DNA of 64,000 nt, taken from positions 7,418-71,417 of the forward strand of contig CAWUUH010000001.1 in the NCBI GenBank assembly GCA_963925735.1, written 5' to 3'. The stretch comes from UBA4582 sp013204195 (GTDB lineage: Bacteria; Pseudomonadota; Gammaproteobacteria; Pseudomonadales; Azotimanducaceae). Under the pieces are notes generated by a model. It was not told where the DNA came from, did no database searches, and was given only the letters and a program-made list of their open reading frames with translations. The first letter of the stretch is position 1, and each line of letters begins with the position of its first letter. This document shows, in pieces, positions 1 to 8,347 of this stretch. The translations under genes were made by a program, and so were the position numbers.

Positions 1-780
1 CTCCGCAGTGCCCCGATGATGACGGGGGTTGAGGGGTTCGCTGAATCGGCCCTGTGCCTGCCGGAATTGCAGCTTGAAGTCTGGCAGGGTTTTATTTTCG
101 TTAATCTCGACCCGCAGGCGCAACCGCTGGCGCCACGACTTGCCGGGCTTCTGCCCCTGGTCTCGAATTACGCCTTTAGCGAGATGCAAGTACTTGAAAC
201 TATTGAGTATGATAGTCCTTGGAATTGGAAAATTCTGGTGGAGAACTTTATGGAGGCCTACCACCATATCGGTCCCCATAAGCAAACTTTCGAACCTGCC
301 TATCCTGCCCGCGATGCTCAAATTCTGGATAACGAGGGTCAGCCATGGGTGTTCCTGAAAATGCCCGGCGGCCATCGAGTCACCGTCGAAGAAGGCGCTT
401 TTCCAGCGCTGACACCCGCTCAGCAGCATGACTTGATTGCGGTCTGTGTGTTTCCTACCCTGTTGTTTGGCGCCTCGGCCGCGGGCGCCGCCTGGTATCA
501 GCTCGAGCCCTATGGTGTGGATAAAATGCGTTTAAAAATTCATGGGTTGTACCATCCATCGATCACCGGTGAACCCAGTGCTGAAGATCGAGCGGATGTT
601 GCGGCGATGCTGAAATTGATTCATGAAGAAGATATCGTCGTCAATCGGGGACCTTGGCAGGGATTGCAGGCAGCGATGACAACCCAAGGGCGGTTGAGTC
701 TGTTTGAGCAGGGTATCTGGCAATTGAACCAATTGTGGGTGTCGGGTCTGGGTCTGAAAAAGCCGAATCACTCGGGTTAA
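1..780 (+). CDS. Rieske non-heme iron oxygenase, catalytic (alpha) subunit, 3' part
   Basis: The reading frame is open from base 1, so the gene starts upstream and the Rieske [2Fe-2S] domain lies outside the window. What remains is the C-terminal catalytic domain. The segment EVWQGFIFVNLDP is the usual linker after the Rieske domain. The motif ENFMEAYHHIGPH carries the two histidine ligands of the mononuclear iron (spacing H-x4-H), and an acidic stretch near the C-terminus (HEEDIVVNRGPWQGL) matches the third, carboxylate ligand and the conserved Q-x-G-L. Such enzymes hydroxylate or demethylate aromatic or other hydrophobic substrates using electrons from a reductase. The substrate cannot be told. 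The next gene begins 21 bases after the stop, so the two may be co-transcribed. Confidence 0.9.
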   Translation, partial: LRSAPMMTGVEGFAESALCLPELQLEVWQGFIFVNLDPQAQPLAPRLAGLLPLVSNYAFSEMQVLETIEYDSPWNWKILVENFMEAYHHIGPHKQTFEPAYPARDAQILDNEGQPWVFLKMPGGHRVTVEEGAFPALTPAQQHDLIAVCVFPTLLFGASAAGAAWYQLEPYGVDKMRLKIHGLYHPSITGEPSAEDRADVAAMLKLIHEEDIVVNRGPWQGLQAAMTTQGRLSLFEQGIWQLNQLWVSGLGLKKPNHSG

Positions 781-801
781 GCACAAGGAGTTGATTAACC
801 A

Positions 802-1725
802 ATGAGTGCAAAAATACTGCCTGACTTTGCGTTGATGGCACCCCAGGTCAGCGACCTCATCGAAGTCGAACACCTACCAGCGGATTTTGTCGCGGTAGTT
901 GAACGCTGGTATTTGCCCATAGCAGCGCGCATTGCGCAGGCGCAGTCTCAGCAGGCTGGTACCTTGTTGGTGAGTATCAGTGGTGCCCAGGGATCCGGTA
1001 AGTCGACGCTGACAGCCTTTTTAAAACTATTGCTCAAGGCCGCCTGGCAGCTAGATGCGGTGGATATCTCGCTGGATGATTTTTATCTCACCCACACCGA
1101 GCGCCAACAACTGGCGCTGGCTAAGCATCCGCTGTTAGCGACCCGTGGGGTGCCCGGCACGCACGACCTGGCGCTGGCAACAGCCGTATTCGCCGAGCTG
1201 CGTCAGTGCTCAGTATCGCAGCCCTGTCAGGTGCCGCGATTTGACAAGTCCGTGGATGATCGCCGGCCTGCCGCGGACTGGACGGTGGTGGACCATAGTG
1301 TTGACGTCATATTATTTGAAGGCTGGTGTAACAATGCGCCAGTCGCGACGGCTGAGTCACTACGAGAGCCGATCAATAGGCTAGAGGCACAGGAGGACCC
1401 GGACGGCAGTTGGCGCCACTATGTGAACGCCTGCTTGGGTCGTTACCACCAGGCATTGTTCAGTCAAGCGGATCTGCTGGTGCATATCGCGATTCCGAGT
1501 TTTGACAAGGTCTACGAGTGGCGTCAATTGCAAGAGCAGAAGTTGGCAGAAAAAGCCGAAGCGAATGCTGGCGTTATGGACTCGGTGCAATTGTCGCGCT
1601 TTATTCAACACTACGAGCGCATCACCCGGCGCTGCCTTGAAGAATTGCCGAAGACTGCCGATATAGTGCTCAACCTTAATGCCGAGCACGGCGTTGACGG
1701 GCTGTTATTCAGGCCGCCAGGGTGA
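802..1725 (+). CDS. P-loop kinase of the D-glycerate 3-kinase / Tda10 family
   Basis: The 307-residue cytosolic protein has a Walker A motif, GAQGSGKST (residues 61-69), the LDDFYLT segment (91-97) and TRGVPGTHD (114-122), which together mark the plant-type glycerate kinase (GLYK) and Tda10/YggC kinase family. A second conserved strand, VILFEGWCNN, is the Walker B-like region. Family members phosphorylate D-glycerate to 3-phosphoglycerate, though some bacterial members are uncharacterised, so the substrate is inferred. AAGGAG lies 11 bases before the ATG. It follows the Rieske oxygenase gene closely and is probably in the same transcript, but no metabolic link between them is evident. Confidence 0.85.
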   Translation: MSAKILPDFALMAPQVSDLIEVEHLPADFVAVVERWYLPIAARIAQAQSQQAGTLLVSISGAQGSGKSTLTAFLKLLLKAAWQLDAVDISLDDFYLTHTERQQLALAKHPLLATRGVPGTHDLALATAVFAELRQCSVSQPCQVPRFDKSVDDRRPAADWTVVDHSVDVILFEGWCNNAPVATAESLREPINRLEAQEDPDGSWRHYVNACLGRYHQALFSQADLLVHIAIPSFDKVYEWRQLQEQKLAEKAEANAGVMDSVQLSRFIQHYERITRRCLEELPKTADIVLNLNAEHGVDGLLFRPPG

Positions 1726-1829
1726 CAGTATGACCACTGACTGGTTGCGACTACGAGCAGATGTAGGCTTTTATTGTCTTCGGTGTAGGCGTGATTAAAG
1801 GGTTTTGAATTTCAGCAACAGGTGCCCAA

Positions 1830-3437
1830 ATGATCAAAAATGTATTGTTGGCCGGGGTTGTGTTTGCCATTTTGGTAGGCTGCGCGAATACCGATACAGA
1901 GGGCCACGGCGCGATGCAAATGGGGGCTGGGGTGATCGCAACGGACGCCCCGATTGACCTGATTCCATCGGCGTTGGGCCGCTACACCTGGACAGTGGGT
2001 ACAACCGTGCCGGCAGCGCAAGCCTACTTTAATCAAGGTATGCAGTTGCGCTATGCCTACAATGTCAATGAGGCGGCGCGGTCGATGGCGCAAGCCAGAC
2101 GGGCTGATCCTAACTGTGCGATGTGTTTCTGGGGCGAGGCCTTTGCGCTGGGTTCGTTTCTCAATGGTGGTATGACTGCCGCGGCTGTACCGCAGGCATT
2201 TGCCGCCATCACTCGCGCGGCGGAATTGGCGGAAGGCCAGGTTGATGGGGTGGAGCGAGCGCTCATACAGGCCGCTGTTGTGCGCTATCCCCAAGACTAT
2301 CAACCGTCGAATCGCCGACCAGTCGATGAGGCCTTTGCCGCAGCAATGGCGAAGGTTTATGCGCGATACCCTGACAATCACGAGGTGGCGACGGTCTATG
2401 CTGTCGCGCTGTTTATGCTTGAGGATCGACACGGAAACCGAGACCTTGCTGACCCAGATTTGATTCGCCTGCACGGGGTCCTGACCCGCGTCTTGGACGA
2501 AGACATCACCCACCCAGGGGCCTGTCATCTGTATATTCATGCCACTGAATCAAGTCAGGAGCCCGGGCGGGCGTTAGCCTGTGCTGAGCACTTTGCCACC
2601 GCAGTGCCGGTTGCCAGTCATGTCCAGCATATGCCATCCCATACCTGGAATGAGGTGGGTTTGTGGGGTCGCTCGGTGCGAACCAATATGCTAGCGGTGC
2701 AGTCGGACTTGAAGGCGGGCAAGAACCTGGGTTTTTCCTATGGGCCGACCCACAATCTGCATATGTTGCTGTATGCGGCCTCCTTTGACGGTCAGGGTGC
2801 CGTGGCGATGCAGGCCGGTAAAGACTATCGAAAGGTCAGTGGCAATGCGATGTACGAGGTTTTAACCCTCGTCCGCTTTGGTCGATTCGACGAGGTGCTT
2901 GAAAATCAACGCCGCCCGAAAGACGCTGTGTCCGCTAGCTTGTGGGATTTTTCGCGCGGCTACGCCAGTCTGAAACAGGGCGACATCAAGACCGCAACGC
3001 GATTGCGCGACCAGGTTTTGGCCTTCGCTGAGACCACCGAAGATAAATTCAGGTTCCATCCGGCGGGTCAGGTGGTGGGCACCGTCGGGCATATTTTGGC
3101 GGGCGAAATTCTCTGGGCTCAAGAGTTGTTGACCGACGCGATCAGCGAATTTGAAAAAGCCGTGGAGATTGAAGACGCCATGGCGTTTGATGAACCCGAG
3201 CCGTTGCCATTTGCGGCTCGACATTGGCTCGGTGCAGCGTTACTTGAGGCCGGTCGAGGGCGTGATGCCGAGCGCGTCTACGTCGAAGAACTGGCGGATC
3301 ATCCGCGCAATGGCTGGTCATTGTTCGGTCTTCAAGCCGCCCTGGCGGCTCAGTCTAAAAATGACCCGACGGTGGCTCAAGACTTTCTCGACAGCTGGGC
3401 AAGGTCAGATGTTTGGATCACCGCCTCGAAGTTCTAA
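1830..3437 (+). CDS. TPR-repeat lipoprotein
   Basis: The 535-residue protein starts with a lipoprotein signal: hydrophobic residues 4-17 and lipobox LVGC with Cys18. The body is helical repeat sequence of TPR type. A CAMC pair (Cys96, Cys99) in DPNCAMCFWGEA and histidine-rich conserved stretches (CHLYIHATESS, HVQHMPSHTW) are characteristic of a widespread family of TPR lipoproteins whose function is unknown. The conserved Cys and His residues suggest a metal or haem site, which is inference. It is expected to sit in the outer or inner membrane facing the periplasm. Its stop lies only 10 bases from the end of the convergent GlpE-type rhodanese gene. Confidence 0.8.
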   Translation: MIKNVLLAGVVFAILVGCANTDTEGHGAMQMGAGVIATDAPIDLIPSALGRYTWTVGTTVPAAQAYFNQGMQLRYAYNVNEAARSMAQARRADPNCAMCFWGEAFALGSFLNGGMTAAAVPQAFAAITRAAELAEGQVDGVERALIQAAVVRYPQDYQPSNRRPVDEAFAAAMAKVYARYPDNHEVATVYAVALFMLEDRHGNRDLADPDLIRLHGVLTRVLDEDITHPGACHLYIHATESSQEPGRALACAEHFATAVPVASHVQHMPSHTWNEVGLWGRSVRTNMLAVQSDLKAGKNLGFSYGPTHNLHMLLYAASFDGQGAVAMQAGKDYRKVSGNAMYEVLTLVRFGRFDEVLENQRRPKDAVSASLWDFSRGYASLKQGDIKTATRLRDQVLAFAETTEDKFRFHPAGQVVGTVGHILAGEILWAQELLTDAISEFEKAVEIEDAMAFDEPEPLPFAARHWLGAALLEAGRGRDAERVYVEELADHPRNGWSLFGLQAALAAQSKNDPTVAQDFLDSWARSDVWITASKF

Positions 3438-3447
3438 GTGCGGCGAT

Positions 3448-3750
3448 CTAGTTTTGAGCAGACCAGGCGGCATAGCCGCCGATAAGGCTGTAGACGTTGT
3501 CAAAGCCCTGTTCTGCCAGCCAAGTGGCCACCGACTGGCTGCTGACGCCGTGGTAGCAACAAACCACGATGTTGCTTTCGATCGTGGTCGCGTCCAGCAG
3601 TTGCTGCATCGTGTCATTGTTCAAGGTCATGGCGTTTGTGATATGCCCGGCGGCATAGGAACCTGGATCTCGGGTATCGAAGATCCGCAAGTCAGGGTCT
3701 TCTTGCATCAGGCTCTTCAGGCCTTTGATATCCAGGTGTCGAAACGTCAT
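3448..3750 (-). CDS. glpE: Single-domain rhodanese, GlpE-type thiosulfate sulfurtransferase
   Basis: The 100-residue protein is a complete single rhodanese domain. The active-site loop is C65-YHGVSS, close to the CYHGNSS loop of Escherichia coli GlpE, and the flanking strands (IFDTRDPGSYAAGHI, VYSLIGGYAAW) also match that protein. The reaction is transfer of sulfane sulfur from thiosulfate to cyanide or, in vivo, probably to thioredoxin or another thiol acceptor. It is cytosolic, since no signal peptide is seen. It is transcribed alone, convergent to the TPR lipoprotein gene. The symbol rests on overall similarity recalled from E. coli, not on a search. Confidence 0.85.
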   Translation of the reverse strand: MTFRHLDIKGLKSLMQEDPDLRIFDTRDPGSYAAGHITNAMTLNNDTMQQLLDATTIESNIVVCCYHGVSSQSVATWLAEQGFDNVYSLIGGYAAWSAQN

Positions 3751-3954
3751 AAGGGTTATTTCCGGTCATTTGACAGTGAAAACTCAAGCTAGCTATCCTA
3801 AGCCACTGTGAGCCTCAAGTCATCGCTATATGGGTCTTAAGCTGAAAAATTGGGCACTGGCTACTTGCCGGCGATGACGTTGGTGGGGGGGTTCGCAATT
3901 ATTGCGATCCTTGCGTAGTATTAGGTGATTATCCTTTATTCGAGATCAACACCT

Positions 3955-4374
3955 ATGACTATCGTTGTCGTCAAAGAAAGTATTGCAGCCAGCGCAGATG
4001 CCGTCTGGGAAATTCTAGCGAACTTTGGTGGAATTAAAGTTGGGGGGCCGATCACGGCCTTTCATATGGAAGGTGAAGGCGTCGGTGCCGTAAGAACGAT
4101 CACGATGGGGGGCGGTCAGGTGATTGAGCGGCTTGAGACCTTTGATCCTGAACAATTGACCTTCAGCTATGTCATCACCAATCAGGATTGTCCGCTGCCC
4201 GTAGCTAACTATTCCTCGGTAGTGCAGATTACTCGAGACGGTGCGAACGGGTGTACGGTGGAGTGGGCTGGTACCTTCGAACCTCGGGGCGTGCCTGAAG
4301 CGCAAGCCGAGGAGATCATCACGGGTATCTATGCCGGCGGCATCGAGCGCGCCAGTCAAGCGCTGGTGGGCTGA
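3955..4374 (+). CDS. SRPBCC (START/Bet v1-like) family protein
   Basis: The ATG at 3955 gives 139 residues beginning MTIVVVKESIAASADAVWEIL, the usual start of polyketide cyclase/SRPBCC proteins; a GTG at 3925 would add ten atypical residues. The pattern of strand-helix-strand with VWEILANFGG near the start, LTFSYVIT in the middle and a long C-terminal helix (AQAEEIITGIYAGGIERASQAL) fits a ligand-binding helix-grip fold. Such proteins bind hydrophobic ligands; no enzymatic residue can be assigned. Its stop lies 4 bases before the GTG start of the acyl-CoA dehydrogenase gene, so the two are almost certainly co-transcribed. Confidence 0.75.
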   Translation: MTIVVVKESIAASADAVWEILANFGGIKVGGPITAFHMEGEGVGAVRTITMGGGQVIERLETFDPEQLTFSYVITNQDCPLPVANYSSVVQITRDGANGCTVEWAGTFEPRGVPEAQAEEIITGIYAGGIERASQALVG

Positions 4375-4378
4375 GATT

Positions 4379-5572
4379 GTGGCCGCAGAGCTGACTTCCC
4401 AATACCAGCTTTTCCGTGATGAAGTGCGTGCCATGTTGGCGGCGGAACTTACCGACGAGATGAAGCAGGCTACGGCGAAGACTACGACGGTGTTTGCCGA
4501 TCGTGATGTGGCGTTGGCCTGGCAAAAAATTCTGCACCGGCGGGGTTGGGCTGGCGTCGCGTGGCCCGTTGAATTTGGCGGTACCGGCTGGGACATTACG
4601 CAACGACATATTTTTGCTCAGGAGTGTACTCGGGCAGGTGCCCCTGATCTAATCCCATTGGGGCTGCGCATGTTAGCGCCGGTGCTATTCCGATATGGCA
4701 CGAAACTCCAACAGGATTATTATCTGCCAAAGATCCTCACCGGTGAGCACTACTGGTGCCAGGGCTATTCCGAGCCCGGTTCTGGCTCGGACTTGGCCAG
4801 CCTGCAAATGCGGGCGGTTCGCGATGGTGACGACTATGTTCTAGATGGCACCAAGATCTGGACCACTCATGCGCATTTTGCCGATCACATTTTTTGCCTG
4901 GTGCGCACGGACCCCAGCGCCCGCAAGCAGGCGGGTATCAGTTTTATTTTGGTGGAGATGGACAGGCCAGGGGTATCCGTCAAACCGATTGTTACCCTCG
5001 CCGGTGACCACGAGGTGAATCAAGTTTTCTTTGATGCGGTTCGAGTTCCGATCACCCATCGTGTGGGTGAGGAGAATGATGGTTGGTCCGTCGCTAAATA
5101 TCTTTTGGAATTTGAGCGCGGCGGCGGCACTGCTTCTACCGGCTTGTGGTCCGGCCTGCTAGAAACCGAGGGGCTGCTTGATGCGCTGGCAAAAGATCTG
5201 ACTGCAAACGAGATGGCTGAGCTGCGTGGCCGAGCGGCAACCCTGCAGATGGCCATCACGGCGCTACAGCAGATGGAAGATACGGTGCTGGCGAAGTTGG
5301 CTCGAGGCCAAAATCCAGGGCCGAACTCATCTCTACTCAAACTATTGTCGAGTAACTTGGGTCAGAGTCTGGCGGCCCTGAAAATGTCGACGCTGGCCTA
5401 CTATGCAGTGCCGAATAATAATCAGCTGATGCGTCTTGGTGAGCCCGGTATCGGTACGCAAGCCGCATCGACCGCCACAGCGATCTATCTTAATAACCGT
5501 GCCTCAACGATCTTCGGTGGTTCGAATGAGGTGCAAAAGAATATTATCGCCAAGACAGTATTGGGTTTGTAA
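4379..5572 (+). CDS. Acyl-CoA dehydrogenase family protein
   Basis: This is a 397-residue FAD-dependent acyl-CoA dehydrogenase. The GTG at 4379 is chosen because family homology begins at AELTSQYQLFRDEVRAML; the frame is open further upstream but overlaps the SRPBCC gene. Diagnostic segments are SEPGSGSDLASLQ (about 130-140), the FAD-binding TKIWTTHAH strand, and the C-terminal IFGGSNEVQKNIIAKTVLGL. The family oxidises acyl-CoA to 2-enoyl-CoA and passes electrons to ETF. Substrate is unknown; neighbours (dienelactone hydrolase, crotonase, acyl-CoA ligase) point to degradation of a carboxylic acid. The selenoprotein candidate follows 61 bases downstream on the same strand. Confidence 0.9.
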   Translation: MAAELTSQYQLFRDEVRAMLAAELTDEMKQATAKTTTVFADRDVALAWQKILHRRGWAGVAWPVEFGGTGWDITQRHIFAQECTRAGAPDLIPLGLRMLAPVLFRYGTKLQQDYYLPKILTGEHYWCQGYSEPGSGSDLASLQMRAVRDGDDYVLDGTKIWTTHAHFADHIFCLVRTDPSARKQAGISFILVEMDRPGVSVKPIVTLAGDHEVNQVFFDAVRVPITHRVGEENDGWSVAKYLLEFERGGGTASTGLWSGLLETEGLLDALAKDLTANEMAELRGRAATLQMAITALQQMEDTVLAKLARGQNPGPNSSLLKLLSSNLGQSLAALKMSTLAYYAVPNNNQLMRLGEPGIGTQAASTATAIYLNNRASTIFGGSNEVQKNIIAKTVLGL

Positions 5573-5633
5573 ATCGCTCAGGTCTTGGTGCGCAAGCTAA
5601 AGGCTATTCGTCAAAATTAACCGAGGTATCATC

Positions 5634-6170
5634 ATGAGCCGAATAACACTGAAACAGGATCACGAACTGGACGAGGCGACGTTGAAAAACGTCAAAGCCA
5701 TAGAAGCTGCCGGTGGAGATTCATCTCTGGCGCGCGGATTGGCCCATTGTCAGTCCTTCTTTAATGACTATTTCAAATTTTATGGGCCGGCGCGCCAGGG
5801 TCGATCCATCGATGAGGCGTTGATTGAGCTGGTCCGCTTGAAAGTGGCGCGAGCCAATAATTGCTTCACTTGACTCAATGTACGGCTTCTGCAGGGTGCA
5901 GAACACGGTTTAACAGAACAGAAAATCGCTCAACTAGATAGTGAGATCAATGATTTTACGCTGGCTGAACAGCTGGCGGTGGAGTATGCCGAGCGGATGG
6001 CGACCGACCACCATAACATCGACGCAAATTTCTTTGAGCGCCTGCATACAGAATTTACAGATGAGCAGATCGTCGAGCTGGGTATGATGATCGGCCAGTT
6101 TATCGGATTCGGTCGGTTGTTGATGGTGCTCGACCTGGAACCGAAATTCTGCGCCATCGAGGGTGACTGA
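5634..6170 (+). CDS. Carboxymuconolactone decarboxylase/AhpD-like protein with in-frame UGA (candidate selenocysteine, CxxU)
   Basis: Reading through one TGA (5871-5873) gives a continuous 178-residue protein. Before the stop: ELVRLKVARANNCFT; after it: LNVRLLQGAEHGLTEQKIAQL. Together they form the CMD/AhpD signature, in which a CxxC pair sits in the position N-N-C-x-x-C; Cys77 is present and the UGA falls on residue 80, the second cysteine. The C-terminal half (ERLHTEFTDEQIVELGMMIG) is also typical of the family. A hairpin with SECIS geometry follows the UGA. Family members are thiol peroxidases/reductases or lactone decarboxylases that use the CxxC. GAGG lies 7 bases before the ATG. The alternative is a nonsense mutation (TGC/TGT to TGA), but the intact downstream half and the hairpin argue against it. 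A standard annotation would give two short genes. Confidence 0.82.
5871..5903 (+). promoter_or_regulatory. Candidate bacterial SECIS element after in-frame UGA
   Basis: The UGA is at 5871-5873. A perfect 6-bp stem follows: TTCTGC (5887-5892) with GCAGAA (5898-5903), closing the 5-base loop AGGGT (5893-5897). The loop begins 19 bases after the UGA and has G in its second position, which fits the known bSECIS rule (loop roughly 16-37 bases downstream, G among its first two bases). The loop and flanking GC/GC pairs resemble the E. coli fdhF element as I remember it, although the bulged U of that element is not obvious here. SelB binding is inference. Confidence 0.78.
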
Positions 6171-6511
6171 TCGCGCAGATAAGCGAGGCGAAAAAGTTTC
6201 TCAGCGCAGCTTATGCCTGTTGTTGGCATCGGTAATTAGACCGTTTCGGGGCTCATTCCATGCAGTAGTGGCATGTCGTCTGGAGGCGGTTGTTTTCGAG
6301 AAGACCGTAAGGGTTTTACGGTGGGATATGAAAAATTCATGGGCGTTCGTCAAGACTTCACTTTGCCACACCATAAGGATGGTTGATCAGGCTTGATAAG
6401 CGCCAAGGGGCTTGCTGTCAGCGGCGAATGGTGGGGCTATGCTGGTCTGGGTGAGCGCTGCAAGAATAGCTTGGGAGCTGCTACACTGGAAAAAAACCAA
6501 GGACTGTCTCC
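6171..6511. other. Intergenic region between the selenoprotein candidate and the dienelactone hydrolase gene
   Basis: No convincing gene is seen in these 341 bases; the one open frame (6163-6396, plus) has no family resemblance and overlaps the end of the preceding gene. The region holds a hairpin: ACCGTAA (6304-6310) pairs perfectly with TTACGGT (6316-6322) around a 5-base loop. No T-run follows, so it is not a standard terminator. Confidence 0.5.
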
Positions 6512-7399
6512 ATGAGTGAAGCTACCCAGTTTTGGCCGCCGGCACCTGATCTGCGCCGAGATGAAATACGATTTAGTTTGAATGGCAATGACTTTGTTGG
6601 TCATCTAGTTGCACCACCACTGGCGGCTGGTCCTCGACCATTGGTGTTAGTTATTCATAACTATCAGGGACTAAAATTCTTTGATGTTGATGTCGCCGAG
6701 TATCTGGCACGAGTGGGCTATGTGGGTCTGGCGATTGATATGTATGGCAACACGGTGCCGGCAGACGAGCGCATTTTTCCGACGGACGTGAGCAAGATCG
6801 CCGACTATCAGAAGCAGTGTTTTGAGGGCATGGTGGCGATGGATCACGATCCGGCAGCATTTCGAGAATTGCTTGATGCCTGGTTGACCCAAGGTCTGGC
6901 CCACGAGAGCGTCGATTCAGCGTTACCGCCCGCAGCTATTGGTTATTGTTTTGGCGGTATGGCCGTACTGGAAGGCGTTCGCGGTGGCTTGAATCTGGGT
7001 GGCGTGGTGTCGCTGCACGGTTTGTTGCAGACTGGGGAAGACCCGAGCCCGGCCAAATATGGTGTTTCGCGGCCCACCGTAAAGGCCTGTGTCAACCAAT
7101 ACAACACCCAAACCATCGTGGTAATCGAGAACGGTGCGAATGACGAACTGGTGCCAGAGGCCAGCAAGCAGCGGTTCTTTGCGGAAATGGACGAGGCCGG
7201 TGTTGATTGGGTCTTCCACCAATATGCGCAGACACCTCACGGATTCGCGCTGCCGCCTACCTTAGGACCGCCCGGTCGCCTGTTTGAGACGGCCGATCGA
7301 CGTTCGACGATGAGTATGTTGAACTTGTTTCGGGAAATATTCCCGGATGTCTCCCAGAATCCTGTGGCCCACAATGCCTCAGGCACGGCAATACCCTAA
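6512..7399 (+). CDS. Dienelactone hydrolase family protein
   Basis: The 295-residue alpha/beta hydrolase has the cysteine nucleophile elbow G144-Y-C146-F-G-G, an acid residue at Asp211 (GANDELVP) and His243 (TPHGFAL), the Cys-Asp-His triad of dienelactone hydrolases. The N-terminal strand LVLVIHNYQGL and DVAEYLARVGYVGLAIDMYG are also typical. Family enzymes hydrolyse dienelactones or other esters. It is cytosolic. AAGGA lies 9 bases before the ATG. Its position among acyl-CoA-handling genes suggests action on a ring-cleavage lactone or ester intermediate, but the substrate is not determined by the sequence. Confidence 0.9.
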   Translation: MSEATQFWPPAPDLRRDEIRFSLNGNDFVGHLVAPPLAAGPRPLVLVIHNYQGLKFFDVDVAEYLARVGYVGLAIDMYGNTVPADERIFPTDVSKIADYQKQCFEGMVAMDHDPAAFRELLDAWLTQGLAHESVDSALPPAAIGYCFGGMAVLEGVRGGLNLGGVVSLHGLLQTGEDPSPAKYGVSRPTVKACVNQYNTQTIVVIENGANDELVPEASKQRFFAEMDEAGVDWVFHQYAQTPHGFALPPTLGPPGRLFETADRRSTMSMLNLFREIFPDVSQNPVAHNASGTAIP

Positions 7400-7455
7400 G
7401 TGTTGGCCGGCAAGGTATTGATGAGCCTGTTGTTAGTAGACTGTGAGGGTAATTA

Positions 7456-8280
7456 ATGATCACTGTTGAGACTGGTACGAATGAGTTGCTGTGCCACATC
7501 GAAGATCGGGTCGCGACGCTGACGCTGAACAAGCCGAACAAAAAAAATGCGCTGGGAGACATACTCACACCCGCCTTACGCCGAATGCTCGCCGTACTGG
7601 AACACGACCAGCGTGTCGGTTGTATCCTGCTGACCGGTGCCGGCAATGCGTTTTGTTCTGGTGGAGATATCAGTGGCATGGGGGGGCCGGCCGGCCAGCC
7701 GATGACGACAGCCGAACGGGTGGCTGACCTGACGCATAAACAGGTGACCTTGACCCAGCGTTTATTTGAGCTTGATAAGCTCACCATAGCCGCGCTGCCG
7801 GGTGCCGCCGCAGGCGCAGGATTGTCGATAGCGCTGGCCTGTGATCTGCGCGTTGCCGCTGAAAGTGCTTTTATGGTCACCGCATTTGCCAATATTGGCC
7901 TGTCTGGCGATTATGGTGGTACCTGGTTTTTGCCCCGTTTAATTGGCTTGGCCAAAGCCAAAGAGCTGTATTATACGGCCGACCGAGTGACCGCCGCTGA
8001 GGCGGCTCGTTTGGGTCTGGTGAATAAGGTGTTTGCCGATGCGTCCTTTAGGCTAGATGCATTTGCCTATGCGAAAAAATTAGCCAACGGCCCAACTCAG
8101 GCGCTGGGCCGAATGAAAAAAAATCTGAATGCTGGACTTGAGCAGAGCTTGACGGCCAGCCTTGCTTTAGAAGCGCAACACATGATCGCCAGCGGTGGCA
8201 CTGATGAGTCTCGAGAAGCCATTCGAGCCTTCATGGAAAAACGCCCGCCTCGGTTCGATCAATATGAGCCCGAGCGCTAG
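7456..8280 (+). CDS. Enoyl-CoA hydratase/isomerase (crotonase) family protein
   Basis: The 274-residue crotonase-fold protein has the first oxyanion-hole segment AFCSGGDISG (about 66-74) and the second, GAAAGAGL (116-123). The catalytic region reads IGLSGDYGGTWFLPRLIG (148-164). At the position where hydratases usually have glutamate (PEAGGT) it has Asp152, and it also lacks an obvious first glutamate, so it may be an isomerase of the PaaG/ECI type or another crotonase rather than a true hydratase. GAGGG precedes the ATG by 8 bases. It lies 56 bases after the dienelactone hydrolase gene in the same direction. Confidence 0.88.
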   Translation: MITVETGTNELLCHIEDRVATLTLNKPNKKNALGDILTPALRRMLAVLEHDQRVGCILLTGAGNAFCSGGDISGMGGPAGQPMTTAERVADLTHKQVTLTQRLFELDKLTIAALPGAAAGAGLSIALACDLRVAAESAFMVTAFANIGLSGDYGGTWFLPRLIGLAKAKELYYTADRVTAAEAARLGLVNKVFADASFRLDAFAYAKKLANGPTQALGRMKKNLNAGLEQSLTASLALEAQHMIASGGTDESREAIRAFMEKRPPRFDQYEPER

Positions 8281-8347
8281 CGAGTTGAAGCTTCGCCGCC
8301 ACGATCATTCTTGTATTTAATCCATTTACCTTTCGAGTAGAACATTC

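Noticed and set aside
6163..6396. Open frame of 77 codons after the selenoprotein candidate
   Set aside because: Basic, no family resemblance, no ribosome site, and it overlaps the end of the CMD gene; treated as non-coding.
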